Source of the DNA: CALDSL01 sp039810245
Lineage (GTDB): Bacteria; Chloroflexota; Anaerolineae; Anaerolineales; Anaerolineaceae
Direction: 5' to 3'
Assembly (NCBI GenBank): GCA_039810245.1
Contig: JBDHWQ010000007.1
Location: 1 to 64,000 of the forward strand
DNA length: 64,000 nucleotides
Below are positions 52,890 to 61,409 of this stretch, one piece after another (the stretch's first letter is position 1; each line of letters opens with the position of its first letter). The notes beneath the pieces are model-generated. The model was not told where the DNA came from and searched no databases. It saw only the letters and a program-made list of their open reading frames with translations. The translations under genes and the position numbers were made by a program.

Positions 52890-53114
52890 ATGGAACCCAC
52901 GAAGCAGTGGAACAAGCCGCAGTTGGTGATTTTGGGCCGCGGCACACCCGAAGAAGCAGTGCTGGATGGGTGCAAGAACAGCAATAGTATTCCCAGGAGA
53001 GGGCCGGGCGGTACTGGCGGCATTTTTGGCACAGGCGCGGCTCCAAACTGCCATACACGGAGTTTCTTGGGATTCGAAACGACTACCCCTTGTAATGCTC
53101 GACGAGCATCTTAA
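52890..53114 (+). CDS. RiPP precursor peptide 1
   Basis: 74 residues. Leader WNKPQLVILGRGTPEEAVL ends at GCK, then a Gly/Asn/Pro-rich core with Cys in NCHT and PCNARRAS. The leader is nearly the same in the next two genes; the C-terminal 8 residues are also conserved. CAAGGAGGAAC precedes ATG 52890. Expected to be bound by the PqqD-like protein, modified by the radical SAM enzymes and cleaved before export. Confidence 0.8.
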   Translation: MEPTKQWNKPQLVILGRGTPEEAVLDGCKNSNSIPRRGPGGTGGIFGTGAAPNCHTRSFLGFETTTPCNARRAS

Positions 53115-53198
53115 GACTCTTAAGCCAGTCTTATTGCTATAGAGCAGTTTTCTGGTAGAACACTACGCCTTACAAAATACTATTGTTGAGGTTTCTTA

Positions 53199-53384
53199 AT
53201 GCAAACATTGAAGCCCTGGCAGAAACCACAGCTTATCGTACTGGGGCGCAGCACGCCTGAAGAAGCGGTGTTAGACGGGTGCAAATTCCAGAATTCTACC
53301 CCTCGGACGGGGCCAGGGCGCAGCAATAACAACCAGAACTGCCGGCGAAACGGTGTGCCCTGCAACGCGCGCCGGGCTTCCTAG
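53199..53384 (+). CDS. RiPP precursor peptide 2
   Basis: 61 residues. Leader WQKPQLIVLGRSTPEEAVL, GCK, an Asn/Arg/Pro-rich core with NCRRNG, and the same end PCNARRAS as precursor 1. GAGGT lies before ATG 53199. Confidence 0.8.
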   Translation: MQTLKPWQKPQLIVLGRSTPEEAVLDGCKFQNSTPRTGPGRSNNNQNCRRNGVPCNARRAS

Positions 53385-53465
53385 CTGGCAGCATAAGCGA
53401 TATCCCTATCGTTTGGTCATTATCCCATTGCGGCGCGCACCGTAGTGTTCCTGAAAGGGTTCGAT

Positions 53466-53642
53466 ATGAGAAGCAAAAGACGATGGAGCAAACCGCAATT
53501 GGTGATCCTGGGTCGCGCGACGGAGGAAGAAGCCGTTTTATTAGGATGTAAATATTCTGGTCGTAGTGGAGCAACATATACCGCCGCGCGCTGTACCAAT
53601 CCTGGTGGTCAGCAACCATGCGCAGCAATTCGCGCATCTTAA
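53466..53642 (+). CDS. RiPP precursor peptide 3
   Basis: 58 residues from ATG 53466 (AAGGG upstream). Leader WSKPQLVILGRATEEEAVL, GCK, core with RCTNPGG and end PCAAIRAS. Three Cys in the same relative order as in precursors 1 and 2; the last residue is Ser in all. Confidence 0.78.
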   Translation: MRSKRRWSKPQLVILGRATEEEAVLLGCKYSGRSGATYTAARCTNPGGQQPCAAIRAS

Positions 53643-53789
53643 TCCATGATGGCGCAGTTGTGTTCAACCGCTCTGTATAACCTGACAGCCTGCTGCTGAC
53701 AGGAATTCTGCTTTGAGGTTGATCCATGCGCGTTTTCTGGCCAGGAATTCCCATAGCTTATTGAATCTCTTACCGGCGAACTCGTATTC

Positions 53790-54695
53790 ATGATTAAATC
53801 CACGGTCACAGACATATCTCCCCGATATTTTTCCATCGCCGGCATTACCCTGGCCATCCGGGCGGATTTGGCTTTCGGCGCGCGCACCTTTTCCCCCAAG
53901 CTGGAACAGTTTGCCATCCCCACCCCCGGCTCCGATCAGGTGAATGTGACCTATCACTTCGCGCTGCCCAAACAGCCGGAAAGCAGCTATGGCGAGCTGG
54001 TCTATCATCAAAAGCCGTGGCGCATTTATCGCGATGCAGCCGGCTGGACGTATGTGGGGTTTACCGAGGGAGTTGGCCGCAATATTTTCCTGGTTGCCAC
54101 CACCGACCCGGCTTACCGCGATATTCACGTTTACCATCCCGGGCCACAGTCCTTTCGCGACGGAAACCGGCATTCGCTGATCTTCGACCCCACCGACCAG
54201 GTGATGCTTACTCCCATGCTGGCCGAGCGGCAGGCGTGCATTGTGCACAGCGCCGGGCTGGTTTACCACGGCGCGGGGCTGCTGTTCGTGGGTCATTCCG
54301 AGGCGGGCAAGAGCACCATGGTCACGCTATTGCGCGACGAAGCTGAAATCCTGTGCGACGACCGCGTGGTGCTGCGCTGCTGGCCGGATGGTATCAAAAT
54401 TCACGGCACGTGGAGTCACGGCGATGTGCCGGATGTGTCCCCGGCCGGCGCACCCCTGCGCGCGATCCTGTTCCTGGAAAAAGCACCAGTGAACGCGCTG
54501 GTTCCCATGACCCCGCGCGAAGTGGCCGGGCGACTCCCCGAGCACCTGATCAAAACCGTGGTCGGCCGCGGGTGGTGGGAGAAGATGCTCGACCTGGTGG
54601 CGGCCACCGCGCGGCAGGTACCCGCCTACCGCGTGCAGTTTGATAAGACCGGGCAGATTAAAGACCTGCTGCGGCCCCTGGTGGACGGGAGCTAG
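53790..54695 (+). CDS. HprK-like serine kinase of the RiPP cluster
   Basis: 301 residues. The P-loop GHSEAGKST (168-176) and the following CDDRVVL segment match the catalytic core of HPr kinase-like proteins. The N-terminal ~150 residues are beta-rich and differ from classical HprK. In lasso-peptide clusters related kinases phosphorylate a C-terminal Ser of the precursor; here all three precursors end in Ser. Opens the enzyme operon. Confidence 0.85.
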   Translation: MIKSTVTDISPRYFSIAGITLAIRADLAFGARTFSPKLEQFAIPTPGSDQVNVTYHFALPKQPESSYGELVYHQKPWRIYRDAAGWTYVGFTEGVGRNIFLVATTDPAYRDIHVYHPGPQSFRDGNRHSLIFDPTDQVMLTPMLAERQACIVHSAGLVYHGAGLLFVGHSEAGKSTMVTLLRDEAEILCDDRVVLRCWPDGIKIHGTWSHGDVPDVSPAGAPLRAILFLEKAPVNALVPMTPREVAGRLPEHLIKTVVGRGWWEKMLDLVAATARQVPAYRVQFDKTGQIKDLLRPLVDGS

Positions 54696-54702
54696 GAGCG
54701 CG

Positions 54703-55878
54703 ATGGAAGACTTCATCTCCCGCCGGAGCCTGGCCGGCGCAGCGCTGTGGCAGGGGCGCGCACCGCGGCTGCGCTCGCTCAGCATCGAGCTGACCGAACG
54801 CTGCGACAACGCCTGCCAGCACTGCTATATCAATCTCCCGCGTGAGGACGCCGCGGCGCAGCAAGCCGAGCTGAGCACCGAGGAATGGAAGCGCATCCTG
54901 AGCGAGGCGGCCGGGTTGGGCTGCCTGGGCCTGCGCATCACCGGCGGCGAGCCGCTGCTGCGCGAGGACTTTGCCGACCTGTACCTGCACGCGCGCCGGC
55001 TGGGGCTGAAGGTGTCGTTGTTCACCAACGCGCGCAACCTGACGCCGGAAATCGTTGACCTGCTGCGGCGCGTGCCGCCGCTGGCAAAGATTCAGATCAC
55101 CGTGTACGGGATGAGCGCCGAGACCTACGAAGCGGTAAGTTGCGCGCCGGGGTCGTATGAGCAGTTCCGCCAGGGACTCGAGCGGCTGCTGGAAGCGGGC
55201 GTGCCGTTCCTGGTGAAGAGCGTGGAGCTGCCGCACAACCGCCACGAGATGGAAGCATTCCATGCCTGGGCGGCCACGCTGCCAGGCGCTGAACCGCTGA
55301 CCGGCATCACCTACCAGCTTGACCAGCGCGCGCACCGCGATTCGCCCGCGCGCATGGCGCTGATCGAACGGCTGCGCATGCCGCCCGAGGAACTGGCCGC
55401 AAAGCTGCTGGCCGAGCCGGTTGCCGGGCGGGACATGCTCGAGCTGGCGAGCCGTTGGGGCGGATCCAGCGCCGCGCTTCTGCCCTGCGGCGCGGGCGGC
55501 TGCGCCGAGCCGCAGGTGGATGCCTATGGCTGGCTGCACGCCTGCACGCTGCTGCGCGCGCCGGAGCTGGCCTACAATTTACGCGCCGGCACGCTGGCGG
55601 ATGCATTGCAAAGGCATTTTCCGCGGTTTGGAGCCATGAAGAATGAAAATCCGCTGCACCAGGCGCGTTGCGGGCGCTGCTTCTTGCGCGACCTGTGCGA
55701 AAGCTGCGCGGCGAAAGCCTGGATGGAAACCGGGCAGCTGGATGGAATTGTGGAATACCACTGCCAGGTGACGCACGCGATTGCGCGGCGCCTGGGGCTG
55801 CTGGCGGAAGAAGAATATAGTTGGGAAGTGACAGATGGCGTAGAGCGCGCCGCGCAATTGTTGCAGGAGGGGAGATGA
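54703..55878 (+). CDS. Radical SAM/SPASM peptide maturase 1
   Basis: 391 residues from ATG 54703 (AGGAGCGCG upstream). The cluster motif is CDNACQHCY; GGEP (ITGGEPLLREDF) is present. SPASM-type Cys follow in PCGAGGC, HACTLL, RCGRCFLRDLCESC and YHCQ. It should abstract hydrogen to form thioether or C-C crosslinks on the precursor. Overlaps the PqqD-like gene by 4 nt. Confidence 0.92.
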   Translation: MEDFISRRSLAGAALWQGRAPRLRSLSIELTERCDNACQHCYINLPREDAAAQQAELSTEEWKRILSEAAGLGCLGLRITGGEPLLREDFADLYLHARRLGLKVSLFTNARNLTPEIVDLLRRVPPLAKIQITVYGMSAETYEAVSCAPGSYEQFRQGLERLLEAGVPFLVKSVELPHNRHEMEAFHAWAATLPGAEPLTGITYQLDQRAHRDSPARMALIERLRMPPEELAAKLLAEPVAGRDMLELASRWGGSSAALLPCGAGGCAEPQVDAYGWLHACTLLRAPELAYNLRAGTLADALQRHFPRFGAMKNENPLHQARCGRCFLRDLCESCAAKAWMETGQLDGIVEYHCQVTHAIARRLGLLAEEEYSWEVTDGVERAAQLLQEGR

Positions 55879-56174
55879 ACGCAGAACTGGAAAAGGTGTT
55901 TGCGCTGTCGGAAGACGTGGTGGCGCGCGAGATCGAAGGCGAGCTGATCCTGGTGCCGCTGGCGGCCGGGATGGGCGATGCCGACGATGAGCTGTATACG
56001 CTCAACGAGACCGGGCGCGCCATCTGGGCGCTGCTGGATGGAAAGCGCAGCCTGGCCGAGGTAGTTGGCGCGCTGGCCGCGGAGTATGACGCCCCGGCGG
56101 GCGAGATTAAGGCCGACGTGCAGGGCCTGGTGGCTGAGCTGTCGCGGCGCAAGATGCTGGTCGAGGCCGGCTGA
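55875..56174 (+). CDS. PqqD-like RiPP recognition protein
   Basis: 99 residues. Winged-helix pattern with DDELYTLNETGRAIWALLDGKRSLAEVV, the classic PqqD/RRE core, and a C-terminal helix ending RRKMLVEAG. It would bind the leader peptides (KPQL...EEAVL) and deliver them to the radical SAM enzymes. Start overlaps the preceding stop by 4 nt. Confidence 0.88.
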   Translation: MNAELEKVFALSEDVVAREIEGELILVPLAAGMGDADDELYTLNETGRAIWALLDGKRSLAEVVGALAAEYDAPAGEIKADVQGLVAELSRRKMLVEAG

Positions 56175-56181
56175 GAGACGC

Positions 56182-57201
56182 ATGGGCGCTACCGCCTGCC
56201 CGCCCACCTGCCTGGCGCTGATGCGCGCGGAGGCCTGGCTGCCCTGCCAGCCGGCGCTGCTCGATCGGCCGCAGTGGGAGGTGCAGCGCCTGATGCTGGA
56301 AACCGGGCGCTGGAACCTGATTGGCGTGGGCGACTGCATGTTCCCGGCGGTGCAGCCCGGCGACCGTATCGTGCCGCAGCCGCAGGCCATGGCCGACTTT
56401 CAGCCGGGGCAGGTGGCGGTGCTGCGCCGCGGCGAGAAATTAGTAACGCATCGCGTGGTGGATACCGGCGTGGACGAGCGCGGTCCTTATATCGTCACCC
56501 AGGGCGATAATAACGGCGCGGACGATGGGCGCATGTACGCCGGCGATGTGGCCGGCGTGGTGCGCGCCGTATTTCGCGGTGGGCGCCAGCTTTCGAATGA
56601 AGAACTGCGTCGCGCGGCAGATGCGCTGCCCGCGCGTTCATGCTTGCGCGAGCCGCGCCGCGCGCTATATTCCACCGCCATCGCCGGGCTGCGACAGGCG
56701 CAGCGCGTTCCGGGATACCGCGCGGCCGCCGGGCTGCTGCTTCGCCGACCGGTGCGGGCGATGAAGCTGGAATTGCACCTGCCGCTGACCCTGGGCATTC
56801 TTTCGGCGCTGCTGCGCCGCGTCGATGAGCCGGACATCGCCGCCTACCGCCTGCAGGAGAAAGATGAGGCCTGGCTGCTGCGCGCCCGCCAGGATGAAAC
56901 CCTGCATGCGCGGCTGCACTTTTTACGCGCCTGCGCCAGCCTGAAAGACGGCGCGCCAGGATGCGCGCTTTCTGGCTGGTGGCTGACCCGGCTGGATATT
57001 TCCCTGCGTTGGGCGCGCTGCGGTCTTGAAGAGCGCCTTCTGCGCGCCGCGGCGGGCGTGCTGACCAATTCGGGCGTCGAGACGCTGTGGGTGCGCGAGA
57101 CGCCAGAACTGGAGCCATTCTGGCGGCGCTGGCCGGCGATCGAAACCGCCGCCGACGTCCCCGCCCGCCGCGTGTCTGTGGCGAATTTGAAAAAGGTTTA
57201 G
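56182..57201 (+). CDS. S26-type (signal-peptidase-like) protease with unassigned C-terminal domain
   Basis: 339 residues. The first ~140 residues form an S26/SipW-like peptidase: GVGDCMFPAVQPGD, where Cys (C52) replaces the usual nucleophile Ser, and THRVVDTG with GDNNGADDG (His-type catalytic site of archaeal/ER-type signal peptidases). The C-terminal ~170 residues resemble an acetyltransferase-like alpha/beta domain (weak). It is probably the leader peptidase of the cluster. No membrane helix is visible. Confidence 0.75.
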   Translation: MGATACPPTCLALMRAEAWLPCQPALLDRPQWEVQRLMLETGRWNLIGVGDCMFPAVQPGDRIVPQPQAMADFQPGQVAVLRRGEKLVTHRVVDTGVDERGPYIVTQGDNNGADDGRMYAGDVAGVVRAVFRGGRQLSNEELRRAADALPARSCLREPRRALYSTAIAGLRQAQRVPGYRAAAGLLLRRPVRAMKLELHLPLTLGILSALLRRVDEPDIAAYRLQEKDEAWLLRARQDETLHARLHFLRACASLKDGAPGCALSGWWLTRLDISLRWARCGLEERLLRAAAGVLTNSGVETLWVRETPELEPFWRRWPAIETAADVPARRVSVANLKKV

Positions 57202-57234
57202 AATGAAAAGCTATTCTTTTGCAAAGGCGGCGGT

Positions 57235-58362
57235 ATGAGCGCGGAATTTATTCAATACCAATCGATCCAGGGGCAGGACGTGTGGGAGCGGGCGCAGTCG
57301 AAGGGGCGGCTGCTGTCATTTGACCTGGAGCTGACCGCGCGCTGCAACAACGACTGCACGCACTGTTACATTAACCTGCCCGCCGGGGATGCCGCGGCGC
57401 GCGCCGCCGAACTGAGTCTGGCTGAGATTGACGACCTGGCAAATCAGGCTATAAAGCTGGGCGCGCTGTGGTGCCTGGTTACCGGCGGCGAGCCGCTACT
57501 GCGCCGCGACTTTGCCGAGATTTATATGCGGCTCAAGCGCAAAGGGCTGCTGCTGAGCGTGTTCACCAATGCCTGCCTCATCAATGAAGAGCACATCGAC
57601 CTGTTCAAGCGCTACCCGCCGCGCGACATCGAAGTGACGGTGTACGGCGTGACCGAGGAAACCTACGAGCGCGTCTCGCGCAAGCCGGGCACGTATGCCG
57701 CCTTCCGCCGCGGCCTGGATCTGCTGCAGCACAATGGCATTCCGGTGCGGCTCAAGGCTATGGCGCTGCGCACCAACGCGCACGAAATGCCCGCCATCGC
57801 CGAGTTCTGCCGCGCGCGCACCAGCGACTACTTCCGCTTCGACCCGCAGCTCCACCTGCGCTACGACCGCGACCCGGTCCGCAACGCCGAGATTTTGGCC
57901 GAACGCCTGCCCCCTGAGGAAGTGGCGCGCATTGAGGGCGAAGATGCGCAGCGCGCTGGCGCAATGGACAAGCAGTGCAATGATCTGGTCAACCCGGCGT
58001 TGGAGCAAACCAACTCTGACTATCTCATCCGCTGCGGCGCGGGGATTGACTCGTGCAGTATCGGCTACGATGGAACGTTCCGTCTGTGCTCCGGCCTGCA
58101 GGCTCCCGGCACCACGCTTGACCTGCGCCAGGTCTCGCTGGCCGAGGCGTGGAACGAATTTGTGCCGCGCGTGCGCGGCTTGCGCATCTCGGACCAGAAA
58201 TATCAGGAAAGCTGCGCCCGGTGCGCCATCGTCAACCTGTGCCTGACCTGCGCCGCGCACTCGTACCTGGAAAGCGGGCAACTCGACTCGTGGAATGCGA
58301 GTTTCTGCGCCATCGCGCACGCGCGCGCCGCGCGGCTGGCCGGTGAGACGGGCCAGGCATGA
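57235..58362 (+). CDS. Radical SAM/SPASM peptide maturase 2
   Basis: 375 residues. CNNDCTHCYINLP, TGGEPLLRRDF and C-terminal SPASM Cys (RCGAGIDSC, SCARCAIVNLCLTC) are intact. It is a paralogue of maturase 1 (both have HCYINLP and an Ala/Glu stretch next). Overlaps the ABC gene by 4 nt. Confidence 0.92.
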   Translation: MSAEFIQYQSIQGQDVWERAQSKGRLLSFDLELTARCNNDCTHCYINLPAGDAAARAAELSLAEIDDLANQAIKLGALWCLVTGGEPLLRRDFAEIYMRLKRKGLLLSVFTNACLINEEHIDLFKRYPPRDIEVTVYGVTEETYERVSRKPGTYAAFRRGLDLLQHNGIPVRLKAMALRTNAHEMPAIAEFCRARTSDYFRFDPQLHLRYDRDPVRNAEILAERLPPEEVARIEGEDAQRAGAMDKQCNDLVNPALEQTNSDYLIRCGAGIDSCSIGYDGTFRLCSGLQAPGTTLDLRQVSLAEAWNEFVPRVRGLRISDQKYQESCARCAIVNLCLTCAAHSYLESGQLDSWNASFCAIAHARAARLAGETGQA

Positions 58363-60179
58363 ACGCGGTGCGCAAGCGCTGGCAGCAGATCCGAGCGCTG
58401 CGCCTGGGGCGCGCGCTGCGCATGGTATGGCAGATCACGCCATTGTGGAGCGCGCTCAACCTGGCTCTGATCGCCTTGCAGGGGCTGCTGCCGCTGGCGG
58501 CGCTGTATGCCATGAAGCGCATCGTCGATGCCGCCGCCGGCCAGAGCGTGCGCGACGTGCTCACCTGGGCCGGGATCGCCGCGGGCGTGGCGCTGTTGAG
58601 CGCGCTGCTGCAGGCCGTGGCCGATTACAGCAGCCAGGCGCAGAGCCAGCTGCTCACCGATGAGATCAGCGATATTCTGCACGCGCGTTCCATCGCCGTC
58701 GACCTGGGCTATTACGAGCAGCCAGCGTATTACGACACACTGCACCGCGCGCAGCAGGAAGGCCCCTACCGCCCGGCCGGCATCCTCAATGACCTGGTGC
58801 GCATCCTGCAAAGCGCCGTCTCGCTGGCGGGCATCGCCGTACTGCTGGTGTCATTCCACTGGCAGGTAGGCATTGTCATGCTGCTGGCGGCGCTGCCCGG
58901 GCTGGCAGTGCGGCTGTTCTTCTCGCGCCGCCAGTACAATTTCGAGCTGGAGCAGGCCGAGAAAGAACGCTACGCCTGGTATTACCACTGGCTGATCACC
59001 GACGCCAGCCACGCCGCCGAGCTGCGCCTGTACGGGCTGGGCGCGCTGTTCCGCCGCCGCTTTCGCGATCTGCGCACCGCGCTGCGCCAGGGGCGGCTGC
59101 AGCTGGCGCTGCGCCAGTCGGGTTACAGCTTCGCGGTGCGCGCGCTGGCCGCGCTGGCGCTGTTTGGCGCGTTTGCCTTCGCCGCCGCCGAAACCGTGCG
59201 CGGGCTGCTGACGCTGGGCTCGCTGGTGGTCATTTACCTGGGCTTCCAGAACGGGCTGGGTTACCTGCAGGGCATGCTCAACGCGCTGGCCAGCCTGTAC
59301 GAGAGCAACCTGTTCCTCACCCAGTTCTACCAGTTCCTCGACCTGCCGGTGCAGATCAAAGCCCCTGCGCAGCCGCGCGCGCTGCCGCGCCCCATGCGCC
59401 AGGGCATAAACTTTGAGGGTGTGCGCTTCACCTACCCCGGCGCGGAGAGCGAAGCCCTGCGCGGGGTGGACCTCAACCTGCGGCCGGGCGAAGTGATTGC
59501 CCTGGTGGGCGAAAACGGCGCCGGCAAGACCACCCTGATCAAGCTACTGTGCCGCCTGTACGACCCGGCCGCCGGCCGCGTGCGCGTGGATGGCATCGAC
59601 CTGCGCGAGCTGGATCCCCAATCGTGGCAGAGGCAGATCAGCGTGGTGTTCCAGGACTTTGCGCGCTATTTCCTCAGCGCGAGCGAGAACATCTGGCTGG
59701 GGGATGCTGCCCGGCCGGCTGGCGCGGACGGCGTACGCCGCGCGGCGCGCCAGGCCGGGGCGGATGTTGCCCTGGAAAAGCTGCCCGCCGGTTATGATAC
59801 CCCACTGGGCAAAGCTTTCTCCGGTGGCAGCGATCTGAGCCAGGGCGAGTGGCAGAAGGTGGCACTGGCGCGCGCATTTTATCGCGATGACGCCGGTATT
59901 GTGGTGCTGGACGAGCCCACCAGCGCGCTCGACCCGCTGGCCGAGGCCGAGCTGTTCGCGCGCTTCCGGAACTTGATTGCCGGGCGCAGCGCGATCCTCA
60001 TCAGCCACCGCTTTTCCACGGTGCAGATGGCCGACCGCATTTATGTGCTGGAGCACGGCCGCGTGAGCGAGCATGGCACGCACGCCGAGCTGCTGGCCCT
60101 GGGTGGGCAATATGCCAGGATGTACACCGCCCAGGCGCAGTATTACCAGGAGACGGGGCATGAGCAGCCCGCGGCCTGA
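58359..60179 (+). CDS. ABC transporter, fused permease and ATPase
   Basis: 606 residues. Six membrane helices in the first ~310 residues, then an ATPase domain with GENGAGKTT, signature LSQGEWQKVALARAF and Walker B GIVVLDEPTSALD. Half-transporter dimers of this type export RiPPs. No peptidase domain is attached, so leader removal needs another protein (the S26-type one). Confidence 0.93.
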   Translation: MNAVRKRWQQIRALRLGRALRMVWQITPLWSALNLALIALQGLLPLAALYAMKRIVDAAAGQSVRDVLTWAGIAAGVALLSALLQAVADYSSQAQSQLLTDEISDILHARSIAVDLGYYEQPAYYDTLHRAQQEGPYRPAGILNDLVRILQSAVSLAGIAVLLVSFHWQVGIVMLLAALPGLAVRLFFSRRQYNFELEQAEKERYAWYYHWLITDASHAAELRLYGLGALFRRRFRDLRTALRQGRLQLALRQSGYSFAVRALAALALFGAFAFAAAETVRGLLTLGSLVVIYLGFQNGLGYLQGMLNALASLYESNLFLTQFYQFLDLPVQIKAPAQPRALPRPMRQGINFEGVRFTYPGAESEALRGVDLNLRPGEVIALVGENGAGKTTLIKLLCRLYDPAAGRVRVDGIDLRELDPQSWQRQISVVFQDFARYFLSASENIWLGDAARPAGADGVRRAARQAGADVALEKLPAGYDTPLGKAFSGGSDLSQGEWQKVALARAFYRDDAGIVVLDEPTSALDPLAEAELFARFRNLIAGRSAILISHRFSTVQMADRIYVLEHGRVSEHGTHAELLALGGQYARMYTAQAQYYQETGHEQPAA

Positions 60180-61311
60180 CACGCCGCTGTATGCTGTGCT
60201 GTGCGCCATCCTGGCCGCTCGTATTGACCCGGCCCGCGCGCTGCCGCCGCTGCCTGAGGACGGAGAAACCTGGCGCGCGCTGCTGGCGCTGGCGCACGCG
60301 GAGCGCGTCAGCCCGCTGGTATACCTCAGCCTCAAGGATCAGCCAGGCTGCCCGGCGGATATCCTCGCGAATTTGCGCGGGGTGTATTACAACACCGCGC
60401 GCTACAACACGCAACTTTTTCACGCGCTGGATGCCACCCTGGCGCGCCTGAGCGCGGCCGGGGTGGACGTTATCCTGCTGAAAGGCGCGGCGCTGGCCGA
60501 AAGCCTGTACGCCAACCCCGCGCTGCGCCCGGTGACCGACGTGGACCTGCTGGTGCGACCGGGGCAGGTGCTGGCCGCGCTGAACGCGCTGCGCGCTGGC
60601 GGCTGGACGGTGGGTCCCGGCGAGCCGCTGCAGGACGTGGCGCGCGACTACCGCCATGAGCTGGCGCTGACCCACCCGGGCTTCCCGACTACGCTGGAGC
60701 TGCACTGGGCGCTGCTCCAGCCGCGCCATTACAAGCGCCGCGCGCACCTCGACGCGCTGTGGAGCAGCGCCCGGTCGCTGCCCATTCGCGCAGGGGGCGC
60801 TCTGGAGCTGGGCCCTGAGGCAAGCCTGATCTACCTCAGCGCGCACTGGATGTTGCAGCACTCCGGCAAAGGATTGCTGTGGTTGTATGATATTGCCCTG
60901 ACGACTGCCGTGTACGCGGGAGCGATCGATTGGGAGCGGCTGCTGGCGTGGGCGCAGGACTGGCGGCTGGTGCTCTCTGCCCGCGCCGCGCTGCGCGGCG
61001 CAGCGCGGCAGTTGGGTGCGCCCATCCCGGCGGATGTGCTGGCGCGGCTGGAGCGCATGCGCCCCAGCCTGCCCGAGCGCTATGTGTACGCGCGTTTCGT
61101 GGATGGCATGCTGCCTCCGGCCGGGGTGATGCTGGCTCAGGCGCTGGAAATGCACGGCGGGCGACGGCGGCTGGGGTATATCCTGCGCGAGGTGTTCCCG
61201 CCGCGCGCGTACATGATCGAGCGCTACCACATCCGCCGCGCGTGGCTGGCCCCGCTGTACTATCCCTACCGGCTGCTGGTGGGGCTGTTCAGCCGCTATT
61301 CAGCGCATTAG
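60160..61311 (+). CDS. Nucleotidyltransferase-family protein
   Basis: 383 residues. LKGAALAESLYANP and the Asp motif VTDVDLLVRPG are the minimal nucleotidyltransferase signature (family seen in lasso and other RiPP clusters). ATG 60160 lies 20 nt inside the ABC gene. It may adenylylate or otherwise modify the precursor. Confidence 0.85.
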   Translation: MSSPRPDTPLYAVLCAILAARIDPARALPPLPEDGETWRALLALAHAERVSPLVYLSLKDQPGCPADILANLRGVYYNTARYNTQLFHALDATLARLSAAGVDVILLKGAALAESLYANPALRPVTDVDLLVRPGQVLAALNALRAGGWTVGPGEPLQDVARDYRHELALTHPGFPTTLELHWALLQPRHYKRRAHLDALWSSARSLPIRAGGALELGPEASLIYLSAHWMLQHSGKGLLWLYDIALTTAVYAGAIDWERLLAWAQDWRLVLSARAALRGAARQLGAPIPADVLARLERMRPSLPERYVYARFVDGMLPPAGVMLAQALEMHGGRRRLGYILREVFPPRAYMIERYHIRRAWLAPLYYPYRLLVGLFSRYSAH

Positions 61312-61371
61312 AGAACATGATTATTTTTCAGGGTGTGTACGCATCCCGAAAAATATATCTGTATATCCTGC

Positions 61372-61400
61372 TTGACCGGCGCGCGGCGCCGGTATAAGAT
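61372..61400 (+). promoter_or_regulatory. Promoter of the Ser/Thr kinase gene
   Basis: TTGACC (61372-61377), 17-nt spacer, TAAGAT (61395-61400). The spacer contains a perfect 7-bp inverted repeat (CCGGCGC/GCGCCGG). Transcript start would lie next to ATG 61410 (leaderless). Confidence 0.55.
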
Positions 61401-61409
61401 TGTGCTACG

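Noticed and set aside
52890..61311. Lasso-peptide cluster
   Set aside because: No Asn-synthetase-like cyclase or transglutaminase-like protease; two radical SAM/SPASM enzymes instead.
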